A stretch of DNA of 64,000 nucleotides from positions 310,001-374,000 of the forward strand of contig JACKET010000003.1 of NCBI GenBank assembly GCA_020632875.1. Reading direction: 5' to 3'. A program made the position numbers and the translations under genes. This stretch comes from Alphaproteobacteria bacterium. GTDB taxonomy: Bacteria; Myxococcota_A; UBA796; GCA-2862545. A model generated the notes under the pieces. That model was not told where the DNA came from. It did no database searches and was given only the letters and a program-made list of their open reading frames with translations. Shown here one piece after another: positions 27,083 through 36,287 of the stretch. Each line of letters opens with the position of its first letter. Position 1 is the first letter of the stretch.

Positions 27083-27712
27083 ATGCTGTTCCTGCTCCCC
27101 CTCGCCCTCGCGAATCCCGACGACCCCGAGAAGCTGAAGGCCATCGCGCTGCAGCTCGACGAGGTCGACGGGCGGGTGGCGGAGGCCTTGATGCTCTATG
27201 GCCTCGTCGGGGCCGAGCCCGAAGCGGCGGCCAAGGTCGAGCCGCTCCGCGAGGCGCTGCGCGCCGATGCGTCCGAGGCGCGCAAGCTGAACCTCGCGGT
27301 CGGCGCGATCAAGGGCCGGCTCGCAGCGGGTCCGAAGGAGGAGCAGGAGCACCTGCCCGAGGCCGAGGCCCTGATCGAGCGGATCAAGTCCCAGAACCGC
27401 ACGCGCTTCACGGCCATCAGCCTGCTCGACGCCGCCGCGGCGTTCCCGAGGATCGAAGGCGGCGACGCGACGGGCTTCGCCACGGTGAACAACTCGCTCT
27501 ACGGCGTGGCGCAGAGCCCACCCGAGGGCGCCGACATCGACCTGTGGATGAAGCGGCCCATCGCGCTCGCCGTCGAGAAAGAGCGCTGGGACATGGTCTT
27601 CAGCTGGGCGACCTACTGCGCGAAGGCCTGCAAGGACCCGTCCGAAGCGAAGGCCGCGCTCGAGAAGGTCCCCGCGCGCCACGCAAAGGATGCCCGCTGG
27701 CTCACGCTCTGA
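27083..27712 (+). CDS. Exported helical protein of unknown function
   Basis: A 209-residue protein with a short signal peptide (MLFLLPLALA) and a mostly helical, acidic mature part. Two cysteines sit close together near the end (TYCAKACKD). ATG 27083 is chosen because GGAGG lies four bases upstream; a longer reading from 27065 would bury the signal. It follows the AgmX/PglI-type gene by 51 bp on the same strand and may belong to its operon. Confidence 0.75.
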   Translation: MLFLLPLALANPDDPEKLKAIALQLDEVDGRVAEALMLYGLVGAEPEAAAKVEPLREALRADASEARKLNLAVGAIKGRLAAGPKEEQEHLPEAEALIERIKSQNRTRFTAISLLDAAAAFPRIEGGDATGFATVNNSLYGVAQSPPEGADIDLWMKRPIALAVEKERWDMVFSWATYCAKACKDPSEAKAALEKVPARHAKDARWLTL

Positions 27713-27725
27713 TCCAGAGCCGGAG

Positions 27726-30395
27726 CTACAGCTGGAACCCGACCGAGAGGCGCCCGAGGAGCTGGGTGTCCTCGAGCTGGCCGAACTCGGTGCGTGACGT
27801 GTCGCCTTCGACGAGCAGCCGGCGGAAGACCATGGCCCCACCGAGGTCGACGAACACGTTGTCGTGCACCTCGAAGCCGATGTCGGCGTCGACGCCCGTG
27901 CGGTACCCGACGGTCCCGAACGCGAAGCCGCGGGACACGTTGCCCACGAAGAACAGCGGGCCGACCTCGGCGCCGATCTCGGCCCCCAGCTCGAGGCCGG
28001 GAAGCGTGAGCGGCTCGTAGTCGACGTTGCAGCCGGGCTCGAGGCAGCCCTTGAACACGATGAAGTCGTCGACCTGGAGGCCCGCCGCCGCGCCGATCCA
28101 GAACTGGTCGGAGCCCACGTCGAACGGGTACCGCCCGTTCACGTCGGCCCGGAAGTGGTACAGCCAGTCGCCGGCATCGTCGCTGAACGTAGGAGCCGTG
28201 ATCGAGTAGCCGGTGCCCCGGAAGCCCACGTGGGCGCCGACGTACTTCAGGAACCACGCGCGCGCGTCGGCCTCGAGGCCCACGAGCGGCGCGGGACGCC
28301 CGCCATCCGGGCCTCCCACGACGAGGGCCGCCGGGAGCAGCGGGCCCGGCGTGGCGGATGGGCGCTGGGCGTACTTGTACGAGCCGCCCGCGCCGCCGAG
28401 ACGCACGCGGACCATCGGCACCTCGGCGGGCTCCTTCGCGGCCTTGTCGGGACGCGGCTTCGGCACGGGCTTCACCGCGGCGACCGCGCCCGGATCGATG
28501 GCCAGCGTGGCGCGCCCCATGACGCCCGACTCCGCGACGACCGAGATCTTCAGCTCGCCGGTCGCCTTCTTCGGGACGTCGAGGTCGGCGGTGTAGATGC
28601 CATCGCCGCTCTCGGACACCGCGCCGAACGTGCCGGCGTTCGTGAGGAAGTCGAGCTTCTGGCCCGTGACGCCGAGGCCGTCGTCGGTCTTCGCGGTGGC
28701 GACGACCGTGATCGTGGAGCCCGGGGGCACGGAGTCGGGCAGCTCGACCTCGATCGTCGAGATGGCCGCGCCGGCCGCGGCGGTGCCCGTGGACTTCGGC
28801 TCGGGCGCGGGGGCCGGCTCGGGCGTGGTGGTGTCGCCGGTGGGCGGGACCGAGGGCGCCACGGAGGGTAGCCGGGCCTCCCACTCGCCCTGGACCCCGG
28901 CGGAGCGCGGCCAGACGAGCTCGGGGGCCGCGGAGGACGCGACCAGCGCGGCCTCGGTGGCCATCTCGCCACTCGTGGCGCCGATGCGGACGAAGCGGCC
29001 GTCGCCCGGTGCCGTGAAGGTCACCGTGGCCACGCCGGACGCGTTCGTGGTGACGGAGCCCGGAATCGAGCCGGAGCTCGCGGTGAGCGCGACCTTCTGG
29101 TTGGGCACGGGGTAGCCGTTCGCGTCGACCACAGCGACGAACAGCTTCGTCTTCGCGCCCGTCGCGGTGACGTGGGACTGGGGCACGACGACGATCGACG
29201 ACGCGGACCCGACGCTCGCGGGCACCGAGCCGAGCGCGTCCCACGCGACGGTGGCCGGCAGCGGCCCCAGCACGTCGAGCGCGAGCTGCGTCTCGTTCTT
29301 CTTCGTGCCCGGGATGTCGGCCGTGAGCGTCGCGGCACCCGCGCCGGCCGGCGTGTAGTCGACGACGTACACGCCGTCGCCGAGATGGCGGGCCGCGCCC
29401 ACGCTGCCCTTGTCGGCGGAGACCTTCAGGCCCGCGCCGCCATCGGGCGTTCCGTCGGCCTTCAGCGCGACGATGCGCACCGCGTGGGCCTTGCCGTCGG
29501 CGGGGACGCCGGCGACCACGGGCATGAACGCGACGCGGCGGGTCTCGGGGATCTGAAGGTCGAACGGGGACTCTTCGCGCTTGCCGCTCTGCACGACGAC
29601 CTTCGTGGCCTCGTTGACGCCGGGCGACACGATGATCGGCACCTTGCCCTTGCCGTCGGCGTCCATCTTCACGGGGCCGTAGTCCTTGCCCGCGATCTTG
29701 AGCACGACCGAGCTGCCGGCCGGCGCGGTGACCGGGAAGTCGACCGCGCCCTGCAGCCGCACCACCGCCGACGCGACGAGATCCGGGTGATCCTTCGCCA
29801 CGGCCGAGATGATCGCGAGGTGCGGGTAGTTGACCGCGGGCGGCTGGTACCGCGCCGTGTACTGGCCCCCGCCCATGTCGGTGAGGTCGGTCACCTCGCC
29901 AGACGACGCCTCGATCTGGAGGTCGGCGGACGGGATGCCCTCGGCCAGCTGGAAGGTCAGCGTCGCGGTCTCGGACCGGCCGAGCACCAGGGACGGCGGG
30001 TTCACCTGGACCGTCGCGCCGCCACGGCCCGCCGGCACCACGGGGATCTCGGCCTCGGACTTCAGCGAGCCCGCCTGCACCGTGACCTTGACCTTCACGG
30101 GCCGCGTCGTGGTGGGCGGCGTGAACTGGAAGCTGTACCAGCCGTCGCCCGCCGCCTGGAAGCCGTCGACCGTTCCCTCGGTGGCGAGCAGACGGCCCTT
30201 GAGACCCGACAGCGCGGAGCCGTCGGCCTTGCGCGCGAGCACCCGCACCGTCACGGGCGTCTTGCCGTCGCCGGCGACGGCGCCGACGGGGACGATCTCC
30301 ATGATGTCGCTGGCGAAGACATCGGCGGCGACGGCGTCCTGGGCGATTCCGCAGACCAGGGCGGCGACGATCGCGACCGGGGTGTGGCGCATCAT
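27726..30395 (-). CDS. Invasin-like surface protein with Ig-like repeats and C-terminal barrel
   Basis: An 889-residue protein with a signal peptide (1-23). Residues about 25-640 contain several immunoglobulin-like units of the invasin/Big type, with repeated patterns such as DGVYVVDYTPAGAG, DGIYTADLDVPKK and VDANGYPVPNQKVALTASSG. A Pro/Thr/Glu linker lies near 520-540. Residues 660-889 alternate hydrophobic and polar residues and end in GRLSVGFQL, as for an outer-membrane barrel. It probably sits in the outer membrane with Ig domains exposed or periplasmic. ATG 30395 has GGAGG seven bases upstream. Confidence 0.78.
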   Translation of the reverse strand: MMRHTPVAIVAALVCGIAQDAVAADVFASDIMEIVPVGAVAGDGKTPVTVRVLARKADGSALSGLKGRLLATEGTVDGFQAAGDGWYSFQFTPPTTTRPVKVKVTVQAGSLKSEAEIPVVPAGRGGATVQVNPPSLVLGRSETATLTFQLAEGIPSADLQIEASSGEVTDLTDMGGGQYTARYQPPAVNYPHLAIISAVAKDHPDLVASAVVRLQGAVDFPVTAPAGSSVVLKIAGKDYGPVKMDADGKGKVPIIVSPGVNEATKVVVQSGKREESPFDLQIPETRRVAFMPVVAGVPADGKAHAVRIVALKADGTPDGGAGLKVSADKGSVGAARHLGDGVYVVDYTPAGAGAATLTADIPGTKKNETQLALDVLGPLPATVAWDALGSVPASVGSASSIVVVPQSHVTATGAKTKLFVAVVDANGYPVPNQKVALTASSGSIPGSVTTNASGVATVTFTAPGDGRFVRIGATSGEMATEAALVASSAAPELVWPRSAGVQGEWEARLPSVAPSVPPTGDTTTPEPAPAPEPKSTGTAAAGAAISTIEVELPDSVPPGSTITVVATAKTDDGLGVTGQKLDFLTNAGTFGAVSESGDGIYTADLDVPKKATGELKISVVAESGVMGRATLAIDPGAVAAVKPVPKPRPDKAAKEPAEVPMVRVRLGGAGGSYKYAQRPSATPGPLLPAALVVGGPDGGRPAPLVGLEADARAWFLKYVGAHVGFRGTGYSITAPTFSDDAGDWLYHFRADVNGRYPFDVGSDQFWIGAAAGLQVDDFIVFKGCLEPGCNVDYEPLTLPGLELGAEIGAEVGPLFFVGNVSRGFAFGTVGYRTGVDADIGFEVHDNVFVDLGGAMVFRRLLVEGDTSRTEFGQLEDTQLLGRLSVGFQL

Positions 30396-30441
30396 GGCGA
30401 GTCCTCCATCCCGCCCGGCTATCCGGTCCGTCGGGACCGCG

Positions 30442-31764
30442 TCAAAGCAGGCGCCGGGCCTTGATCTCGAGGTACCGCGCGAGGAGGGCCGGAGTGAGCT
30501 GGTCGACGGGGGCATCCACGACGAGCGCGCCGCGGCGGCGGAGGGACGCGAGCTCGTGATCCCGCCACGCGGCGATCTCGGCGGCGGCCCCGCGCATCCA
30601 GGGGTGGAGGGGGTCGGTCGTCGGACGCTCGAGACACGCATCGACGGCCGGGTCGCGCACCCAGACGGTCAGCGCGAGGTGGCGCTTGCCGAGGCCGCGC
30701 ACCAGGTTCCGCGCGAGCTCGGCGTTCACTTCGTCGACCACCGACGTGAAGAGCACGACGAGGCTCCGTCGCCGCACGTTCGTCGACAGGTGGCGGAACG
30801 CGAGCGCGTAGTCGGGCTCGGCGAGCGACGGGAACACGTCGTACGTCGTGCGGATGAGGCGCGAGCCCGACCGCGCCCCGCCGCGCGGAGGCAGCCAGGC
30901 CCGCACGCGGTCGTCGAATGCGAGCAGGCCCACGCGGTCGCCGTGGCGGAGCGCGACCTGGCCCATCATCAGCGCGGCGTTCAACGCATGGTCGAACGCG
31001 GTGAGGCCGCCCTCCCCGTCTTCACGGGCCGAGAGCTCGGCGCTCATCATCCGGCCGGCGTCGAGCAGGAAGATGACGTTCTGGTTCGACTCCTGGCCGA
31101 ACTCGCGGGTGACGAACTCGCGCTTGCGGGCCGTCGCCTTCCAGTCGATGTGGCGGTACGGGTCGCCCGCGACGTACGGGCGGAGGCGCTGGAACTCGTT
31201 CTCGCCGCCCTGGCGCCGGCGCGAGCGCACGGGAACCCGCTCCTCCTGGAGCCGCGCGTCGACGCCCCAGCTCCGCAGCTGCGCGAAGTCGGGGTACACG
31301 CGCACGCCGTCGTCGACCGCGAAGCGCCTCTGCCGCTCCCACAGGCCGAACGGCGAGCGCCACCGCAGCGTGATGGGCCCGAAGGCGTGCTGCCCGCGGC
31401 GGTCGACCGTCGCCGTGTACTCGAGGTCGGCCTCGGACCCCGGCGGCACGACGCAGGCCAGCGGCAGGCCCTCGGCGTCGCCGGGCGGGCTGTCCATCAC
31501 GCGCACCACCCGCGTGGCCCGACCCCGGTTCAGCACGGCCAGGCGCACGTCGAACGCGCGCCCGACCGACTGCACCGCGCCGACCTCGCGCTTCGGCTCG
31601 AGCTTCGCCCCCGACGCCAGCGCGTCGAGCACGAGCGCCCCCACGAGCAGCAGGTCCCACGCCACCATCGGCGCGAGCAGCAGGGGCGTCGCGATCGAGC
31701 CGATGGCGAGCAGGATGGGCACGGCCCAGAGGGCCACCTGCAGTCGGGTGGGGACGAACGTCAC
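30442..31764 (-). CDS. DUF58 family protein
   Basis: A 440-residue protein with two N-terminal membrane helices (about residues 8-50). It has the DUF58 signature GENEFQRLRPYVAGDPYRHI followed by DWKATAR (about 190-215), and a vWA-like C-terminal part beginning NVIFLLDAGRMM. GTG 31764 overlaps the stop of the MoxR gene by four bases. DUF58 proteins work with MoxR ATPases, probably as their membrane-bound clients in envelope protein maturation. This is the last gene of the six-gene operon. Confidence 0.93.
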   Translation of the reverse strand: MTFVPTRLQVALWAVPILLAIGSIATPLLLAPMVAWDLLLVGALVLDALASGAKLEPKREVGAVQSVGRAFDVRLAVLNRGRATRVVRVMDSPPGDAEGLPLACVVPPGSEADLEYTATVDRRGQHAFGPITLRWRSPFGLWERQRRFAVDDGVRVYPDFAQLRSWGVDARLQEERVPVRSRRRQGGENEFQRLRPYVAGDPYRHIDWKATARKREFVTREFGQESNQNVIFLLDAGRMMSAELSAREDGEGGLTAFDHALNAALMMGQVALRHGDRVGLLAFDDRVRAWLPPRGGARSGSRLIRTTYDVFPSLAEPDYALAFRHLSTNVRRRSLVVLFTSVVDEVNAELARNLVRGLGKRHLALTVWVRDPAVDACLERPTTDPLHPWMRGAAAEIAAWRDHELASLRRRGALVVDAPVDQLTPALLARYLEIKARRLL

Positions 31765-32747
31765 GCCGCCTGGCCCCCCGGGACCGGCACGTCGTCGAGG
31801 ATCTCGTCGATCACGCGATCGGTCGTGACGCCTTCGAGCTCGGCGTCGGGCTGGAGGATGAAGCGGTGGCGGAGGACCGGGTGGGTCATCTCCTTCACGT
31901 CGTCGGGCACGACGTACGCGCGGCCCGCGACCGCCGCGACGACCTGGGCGCACCGGAGCAGGCCGATGCTGGCGCGTGGCGATGCGCCGAGGTCGACCGC
32001 GGGGTGGGCGCGGGTGCGGCCGACCAGCGCGGCGATGTAGTCGAGGATCTCGTCGTCGACGCGGATGGCGCGCGCCTCGGCCTGGCAACGGGCGATGCCG
32101 TCGGCGTGCAGCACCGTCTGGAGGCCCGCCGCGTCGAGGTCTGCCGCGTCGAAGCCGCGCACCGTCGAGCGGAGAAGGGCGACCTCGACCGCCATGTCGG
32201 GGTGCCCCACCAGCGTCTTCACGAGGAACCGGTCGAGCTGGGCCTCGGGGAGCGGGTACGTGCCCTCGCTCTCGACGGGGTTCTGGGTCGCCATCACGAA
32301 GAACGGCGCGGGCAGCTCGCGGGTCTCGCCGTCGACCGACACCTGGCGGTCGCTCATGGCCTCGAGCAGCGCGGCCTGGGTCTTCGCCGGGGCGCGGTTG
32401 ATCTCGTCGGCGAGCAGGACCTGCGTGAACACGGGCCCCGCGCGGAACACGAAGTCGTCGGCGCGCTGGTTGAACACGTTCCCGCCGGTCACGTCGCTCG
32501 GCATCAGGTCGGGCGTGAACTGGATGCGCTTGAAGTCGACGCCCAGCGCACACGACAGCGACCGCGCGAGCAGCGTCTTGCCGAGGCCCGGCGGGCCCTC
32601 CAGCAGGACGTGCCCCGAGGCGAACATCGCGATCAGCACCGTGCGCACGACCTCGTCCTGCCCGAGCACCACGCGGGTGACCTCGTGCACGACGCGGTCG
32701 AAGCTCTCCTTCAGGCCTCCGCTCACCGGGGCCGCGTCACCTTCCAC
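31761..32747 (-). CDS. MoxR-family AAA+ ATPase
   Basis: A 328-residue AAA+ ATPase with Walker A GPPGLGKT (Lys57), Walker B LLADEINRAP, sensor ATQNPVESEGTYPLPEAQLD and a C-terminal helical lid. MoxR proteins act as chaperone-like ATPases for partner proteins with vWA domains. GTG 32747 is preferred because GGAGG lies four bases before it, although it places the start 25 bases inside the upstream gene; GTG 32726 would make the 4-bp overlap typical of this operon. Confidence 0.93.
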   Translation of the reverse strand: MEGDAAPVSGGLKESFDRVVHEVTRVVLGQDEVVRTVLIAMFASGHVLLEGPPGLGKTLLARSLSCALGVDFKRIQFTPDLMPSDVTGGNVFNQRADDFVFRAGPVFTQVLLADEINRAPAKTQAALLEAMSDRQVSVDGETRELPAPFFVMATQNPVESEGTYPLPEAQLDRFLVKTLVGHPDMAVEVALLRSTVRGFDAADLDAAGLQTVLHADGIARCQAEARAIRVDDEILDYIAALVGRTRAHPAVDLGASPRASIGLLRCAQVVAAVAGRAYVVPDDVKEMTHPVLRHRFILQPDAELEGVTTDRVIDEILDDVPVPGGQAA

Positions 32748-34549
32748 AGTTCCTCCATCAGCTCGAAGTCCGAGCGGCTGCTCGGCCCCTCGGGGTTCTC
32801 GGCGAGCTCGACCGCGCGCCGGGCCAGCGCGTCGGCCTGGGCCGCCGTCATTCCGTGCCGCCGTGCGGCGAGCGCGAGCCCGCTCTGGCGGTGCCGCTCG
32901 ACCATCAGCCGCGCGAACGCGGACGCGACGAAGCGGCTGTCGCGCGCCTGCCGGTACCGCCGGGCCAGCGCGTCGAGGTGCTCGACGAAGCTCCGCCGGC
33001 CCCGCGAGGGCGGGTCGGCGAGCGGTGCGAACGGCCAGCCCCGCCACGCGACCAACACCAGCCAGAACACCAGCACCTGCAGCACGAACGGGAGCAGGCG
33101 CAGGTTCCGCACCGACTGCGCGGGGTTGTCGGAGGACTCGCTCGCGGCCATCGTGGCCAGATGCACGCGCGGGCGGTCGGCCATCGGCCAGCCCCGGGCC
33201 TGCCCGCGGTACAGCACGTCGCCGAGGAACGCCTCGTTCCGCGGGTCGACGAGCGACCCGTTCCACAGCAGCACGGGGTCGGCGACCGCGAGCACCCAGC
33301 CCGCCCCGACGGGCGCGACCACGACCGGGTCTGCCCCTTCCGCCACGACCCACCCGGTGCCGCCGTCGAACCCCATGTCCGGACCGCCCGGCCACACGGG
33401 CAGGACGAGGCCGTCGTCCACGAGATCGTCGGCCAGCACGGGCTCGCCGCTCGTCGACACGCGGCTGCCGAGCTCGGGGAAGCCCTTCGGAGACCCGGCG
33501 ATCCAGAGCACGTGCCCCTGCTGGACCCACGCGCGGATGTCGGCCCAGCCCTCTTCGGTCGGCGAGAGCCCGGAGGTGTCGATCACCAACACGTCGAGGT
33601 CGCTGCCGTCCTCGTCGATGCCCTCGAGCCCGCGAAGGCGGAACGACACGTCGAAGCCGTGCCGGTCGAGGACGCGCTGGAGGCCGGCGTCGCCGGCGGG
33701 CCCGTAGCGCTCGTTCGCACCGTGGGCGCCCGGCACCCAGAGCAGGAGCACCGCGACCGCCGCGAGCAGCCGCCCCGCCGCGTCGAGCGCGCCCTCGACC
33801 CGCGGGCCGTCGAGCGGGATGCGGCCCCAGCGGTGCTGCTCGGCCACGTCGAACACGGTGGAGAGGTCGGGGCGGTGGGCGCCGGACTGGCGGAGGTATT
33901 CGCGATCGGTGCGTGCGCGGTGGAGCTTCAGCACGCGGCGCTCGCCGAGCCTGCGGAGGACGGCGCCCCGCGCGAGCACGGCCGCCTCGCCGAACCGCTG
34001 CTCGGCGAGGGCGCGACGGGCGGCGGCGAGCAGGTCGTCGCTCGGGAGGTCCGGCACGTCCTGCACGGCCTCGGCGAAGCTCTGCTCCTCTTCTTCGATC
34101 TTCGCGACCCGCACCATCGGCGTCGGCGCGTCGGGCCTGAGGCCGAGGTGCCGGAGCAGGGCGATGCCGATGGCGCCGATGGCACCGGCCACGAGAAGCG
34201 CGAACATCCAGCCGAGCACGGGCCCGGCGCCGAGGGACGGAGCCTGCAGATCGCAGCCCTTGAATTCGGGCGTGTCCCACTCGGGCTCGGGCTCCGAGAG
34301 CCCCGCCGGGTCGGAGCCCGGATCGCCCTCGCCGACCACCTGGCTCGCGTTGCAGCCGCGCGACGGGGCCTCGGAGGGCGCCGCGCAGAAGGCCCGCAGC
34401 CCGGGGCAGCGGTCTTCGGGCACGTCGTCGAGCAGCGCGCAGAAGACCTCGTTGTACTCGTGGTCGGCATTGCGATGACAGAACGCGAAGTCCGCGTCGT
34501 CGAGCACGGTCGGCGCGTTGGCGAACGCTGCGGCGAGGAGCGCGATCAA
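32723..34549 (-). CDS. Exported/membrane protein with DUF4129-like and DUF4350 parts
   Basis: A 608-residue protein. It has a signal peptide (MIALLAAAFANA), a Cys-rich exported stretch (FCHRNADHEY; VFCALLDD; GLRAFCAA), a membrane helix (VLGWMFALLVAGAIGAIGIA), a DUF4129-like helical part (AAVLARGAVLRRLGERRVL), a second helix, a DUF4350 domain (FDVSFRLRGLEGIDEDGSDL, LVIDTSGLSPTEEGWADIRA), a third helix and a basic cytoplasmic tail. DUF4129 and DUF4350 are usually separate genes in MoxR clusters, so this may be a fusion. TTG 34549 overlaps the preceding stop as TTGA and has GGAGGG seven bases upstream. Confidence 0.8.
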   Translation of the reverse strand: MIALLAAAFANAPTVLDDADFAFCHRNADHEYNEVFCALLDDVPEDRCPGLRAFCAAPSEAPSRGCNASQVVGEGDPGSDPAGLSEPEPEWDTPEFKGCDLQAPSLGAGPVLGWMFALLVAGAIGAIGIALLRHLGLRPDAPTPMVRVAKIEEEEQSFAEAVQDVPDLPSDDLLAAARRALAEQRFGEAAVLARGAVLRRLGERRVLKLHRARTDREYLRQSGAHRPDLSTVFDVAEQHRWGRIPLDGPRVEGALDAAGRLLAAVAVLLLWVPGAHGANERYGPAGDAGLQRVLDRHGFDVSFRLRGLEGIDEDGSDLDVLVIDTSGLSPTEEGWADIRAWVQQGHVLWIAGSPKGFPELGSRVSTSGEPVLADDLVDDGLVLPVWPGGPDMGFDGGTGWVVAEGADPVVVAPVGAGWVLAVADPVLLWNGSLVDPRNEAFLGDVLYRGQARGWPMADRPRVHLATMAASESSDNPAQSVRNLRLLPFVLQVLVFWLVLVAWRGWPFAPLADPPSRGRRSFVEHLDALARRYRQARDSRFVASAFARLMVERHRQSGLALAARRHGMTAAQADALARRAVELAENPEGPSSRSDFELMEELWKVTRPR

Positions 34550-35328
34550 CGGCGTGCCCTCCGCGCCAGGCCCGCCGCCCGCAGGCCCACCTGGAGGTCC
34601 CACCCCTCGACGCGGGTGCGCACGTCGACGTAGAGCAGCAGGCGGTAGATCGCGTGGAGCGGCTGCGCGAGCAGCATCCCGAACAGGAAGAACGGCGTGA
34701 TCTGGCCCGTCCACAACGAGCCGAACGGCTGACCGAGCTGCAGCGTCGTGTCGAGCACGGCCTGGCCGAAGCCCTCGCACACGAGCGCCATCCACACGGT
34801 GAGGAAGACGCGGGCTCCGGCGCCGGCCATCGCGATGCCGACGTGGCCCCCGGCCAGGCGCAGCGAGCGCCGCAGGCCCCGCTGCACGCCGACCCGCTCG
34901 AGCAGGGCGGTCTCGGGGACGTAGAGCAGCACGGCGAGCAGCGGCAGGTAGCCGACCCCGCAGCTCGCCGCGGCGAGCACCGTGGCCACCGCTCCGACGA
35001 GCCCCACGCCCAGCAGGCGCGGCACGGCGGCAACGAGCTCGCGGAGCGTCGAGCCCACCGTGGTGTCGTCGCGGAACAGGAGGCGCCCGCCGAGCAGCGT
35101 GAACGGCGCCTGCACGAGCGGAGAGAGCGGCAGCGGGAGGAGCGCCACCCAGGGCGCGCCCTCGGCCCACAGCCCGATCGGCGCGATCAGGAGGAACGGC
35201 AGGCCGACCGCGAGCACGGCCATCCGCAGCAGCACGCCCAGGTTGACGCGCACGAACCGCACGACGAGGTCGAACACCTCGAGCGAGCCGCGGGGGCGGA
35301 GCGCGACGCGGCAGAGGTTCGGGTTCAC
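34546..35328 (-). CDS. Polytopic membrane protein of the MoxR cluster
   Basis: A 260-residue protein with five or six membrane helices (LRMAVLAVGLPFLLIAPIGL; GVGLVGAVATVLAAASCGVG; ITPFFLFGMLLAQPLHAIY). It lacks a signal peptide. Proteins of this size and shape are common in MoxR/DUF58/SpoIIM clusters but their role is not known. GTG 35328 overlaps the SpoIIM gene stop by four bases. Confidence 0.8.
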   Translation of the reverse strand: MNPNLCRVALRPRGSLEVFDLVVRFVRVNLGVLLRMAVLAVGLPFLLIAPIGLWAEGAPWVALLPLPLSPLVQAPFTLLGGRLLFRDDTTVGSTLRELVAAVPRLLGVGLVGAVATVLAAASCGVGYLPLLAVLLYVPETALLERVGVQRGLRRSLRLAGGHVGIAMAGAGARVFLTVWMALVCEGFGQAVLDTTLQLGQPFGSLWTGQITPFFLFGMLLAQPLHAIYRLLLYVDVRTRVEGWDLQVGLRAAGLARRARR

Positions 35329-36287
35329 GCGGGCCGCCAGCGACGGCCGCCGAGGGCGAGCCACAGCACGACGATCACGAGCTGCACGGCGGCGAACGGC
35401 AGCTTCACGAACCACGGGATCGGGCTCGCGCTCCAGAAGCCCTCGATGGCCGCGGCGACGAACAACATCGCCGCGCAGCCCGACACGAGCCGGAAGAGCA
35501 CGGGCCCCGCGGCCGCCAGCGACGCCGCGCGCGTGCGCCCGCCGGTCACGAGCAGGGCCCAGCCGAGCCGCAGCCCGGCGGTGCCGGCCACGACGATGCC
35601 CGTCAGCTCCCACGCCGAGTGGCCGCAGGTGAAGAGGAGCAGGTTCCAGCCCTTGCCCTGGGCCACGAGGTAGCCCTCGATCGTCCCCAGCACGGCGCCG
35701 TTGTACACGAGGAAGAACAGGCTGCCGAGCCCGGCGAATGCGCCCGTCGCGAAGCAGCGGAACGCGATGCCCACGTTGTTGTTGACGTAGAAGCCGGCCA
35801 TCCCGGCGTCTTCGCCCGATCCTCCCCGCCCGATGGCGTCGGAGTACATCGTCTCCATCATCTCGAGCTGGGACTCGGGCAGCACGCGCGCGGCGAGCGA
35901 CGGGTCGAGCAGGCAGCCGACCGTGCCGACGACGAATGGCCCGTAGAACAGGATCGAGGCGGCGAGGAAGAACACCCAGGAGGCCCGCAGCTCACGCGGG
36001 AACTCGACGGCCAGGAGCCGGAGCGGGTCGAGCCCGCCGAGGCGGCGCGTGCCGTAGAGCGCGTTGTGGGCGCGGCTGGCGAGGTCGTCGAGGTAGGCGA
36101 CGATGTCGGCGGGCTGGTCGGTGCTCTGGGCGCTCGCGAGGTCGGCCGCCACGGCCCGGTAGAGCCGGGCGAGCTCGCTCGACCCGCGCGCGTCGTGCTT
36201 CCGCCGGCGGAGGTTGGTCTCCAACGCCTTCCACCGGTCCTGCCGCGCGGCGACGAACTCCTCGCGACGCTGGGGCGGACGGCTCAT
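35325..36287 (-). CDS. SpoIIM-like (stage II sporulation M/DUF95) membrane protein
   Basis: A 320-residue protein with a basic helical N-terminus (REEFVAARQDRWKALE), then four or five membrane helices. The family marks include FYVNNNVGIAFRCFATGAF, GSLFFLVYNGAVLGTIEGYL and CGHSAWELTGIVVAG. Outside spore formers these proteins occur in MoxR/RDD clusters with an unknown envelope role. ATG 36287 overlaps the RDD gene stop as ATGA. Confidence 0.9.
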   Translation of the reverse strand: MSRPPQRREEFVAARQDRWKALETNLRRRKHDARGSSELARLYRAVAADLASAQSTDQPADIVAYLDDLASRAHNALYGTRRLGGLDPLRLLAVEFPRELRASWVFFLAASILFYGPFVVGTVGCLLDPSLAARVLPESQLEMMETMYSDAIGRGGSGEDAGMAGFYVNNNVGIAFRCFATGAFAGLGSLFFLVYNGAVLGTIEGYLVAQGKGWNLLLFTCGHSAWELTGIVVAGTAGLRLGWALLVTGGRTRAASLAAAGPVLFRLVSGCAAMLFVAAAIEGFWSASPIPWFVKLPFAAVQLVIVVLWLALGGRRWRPA

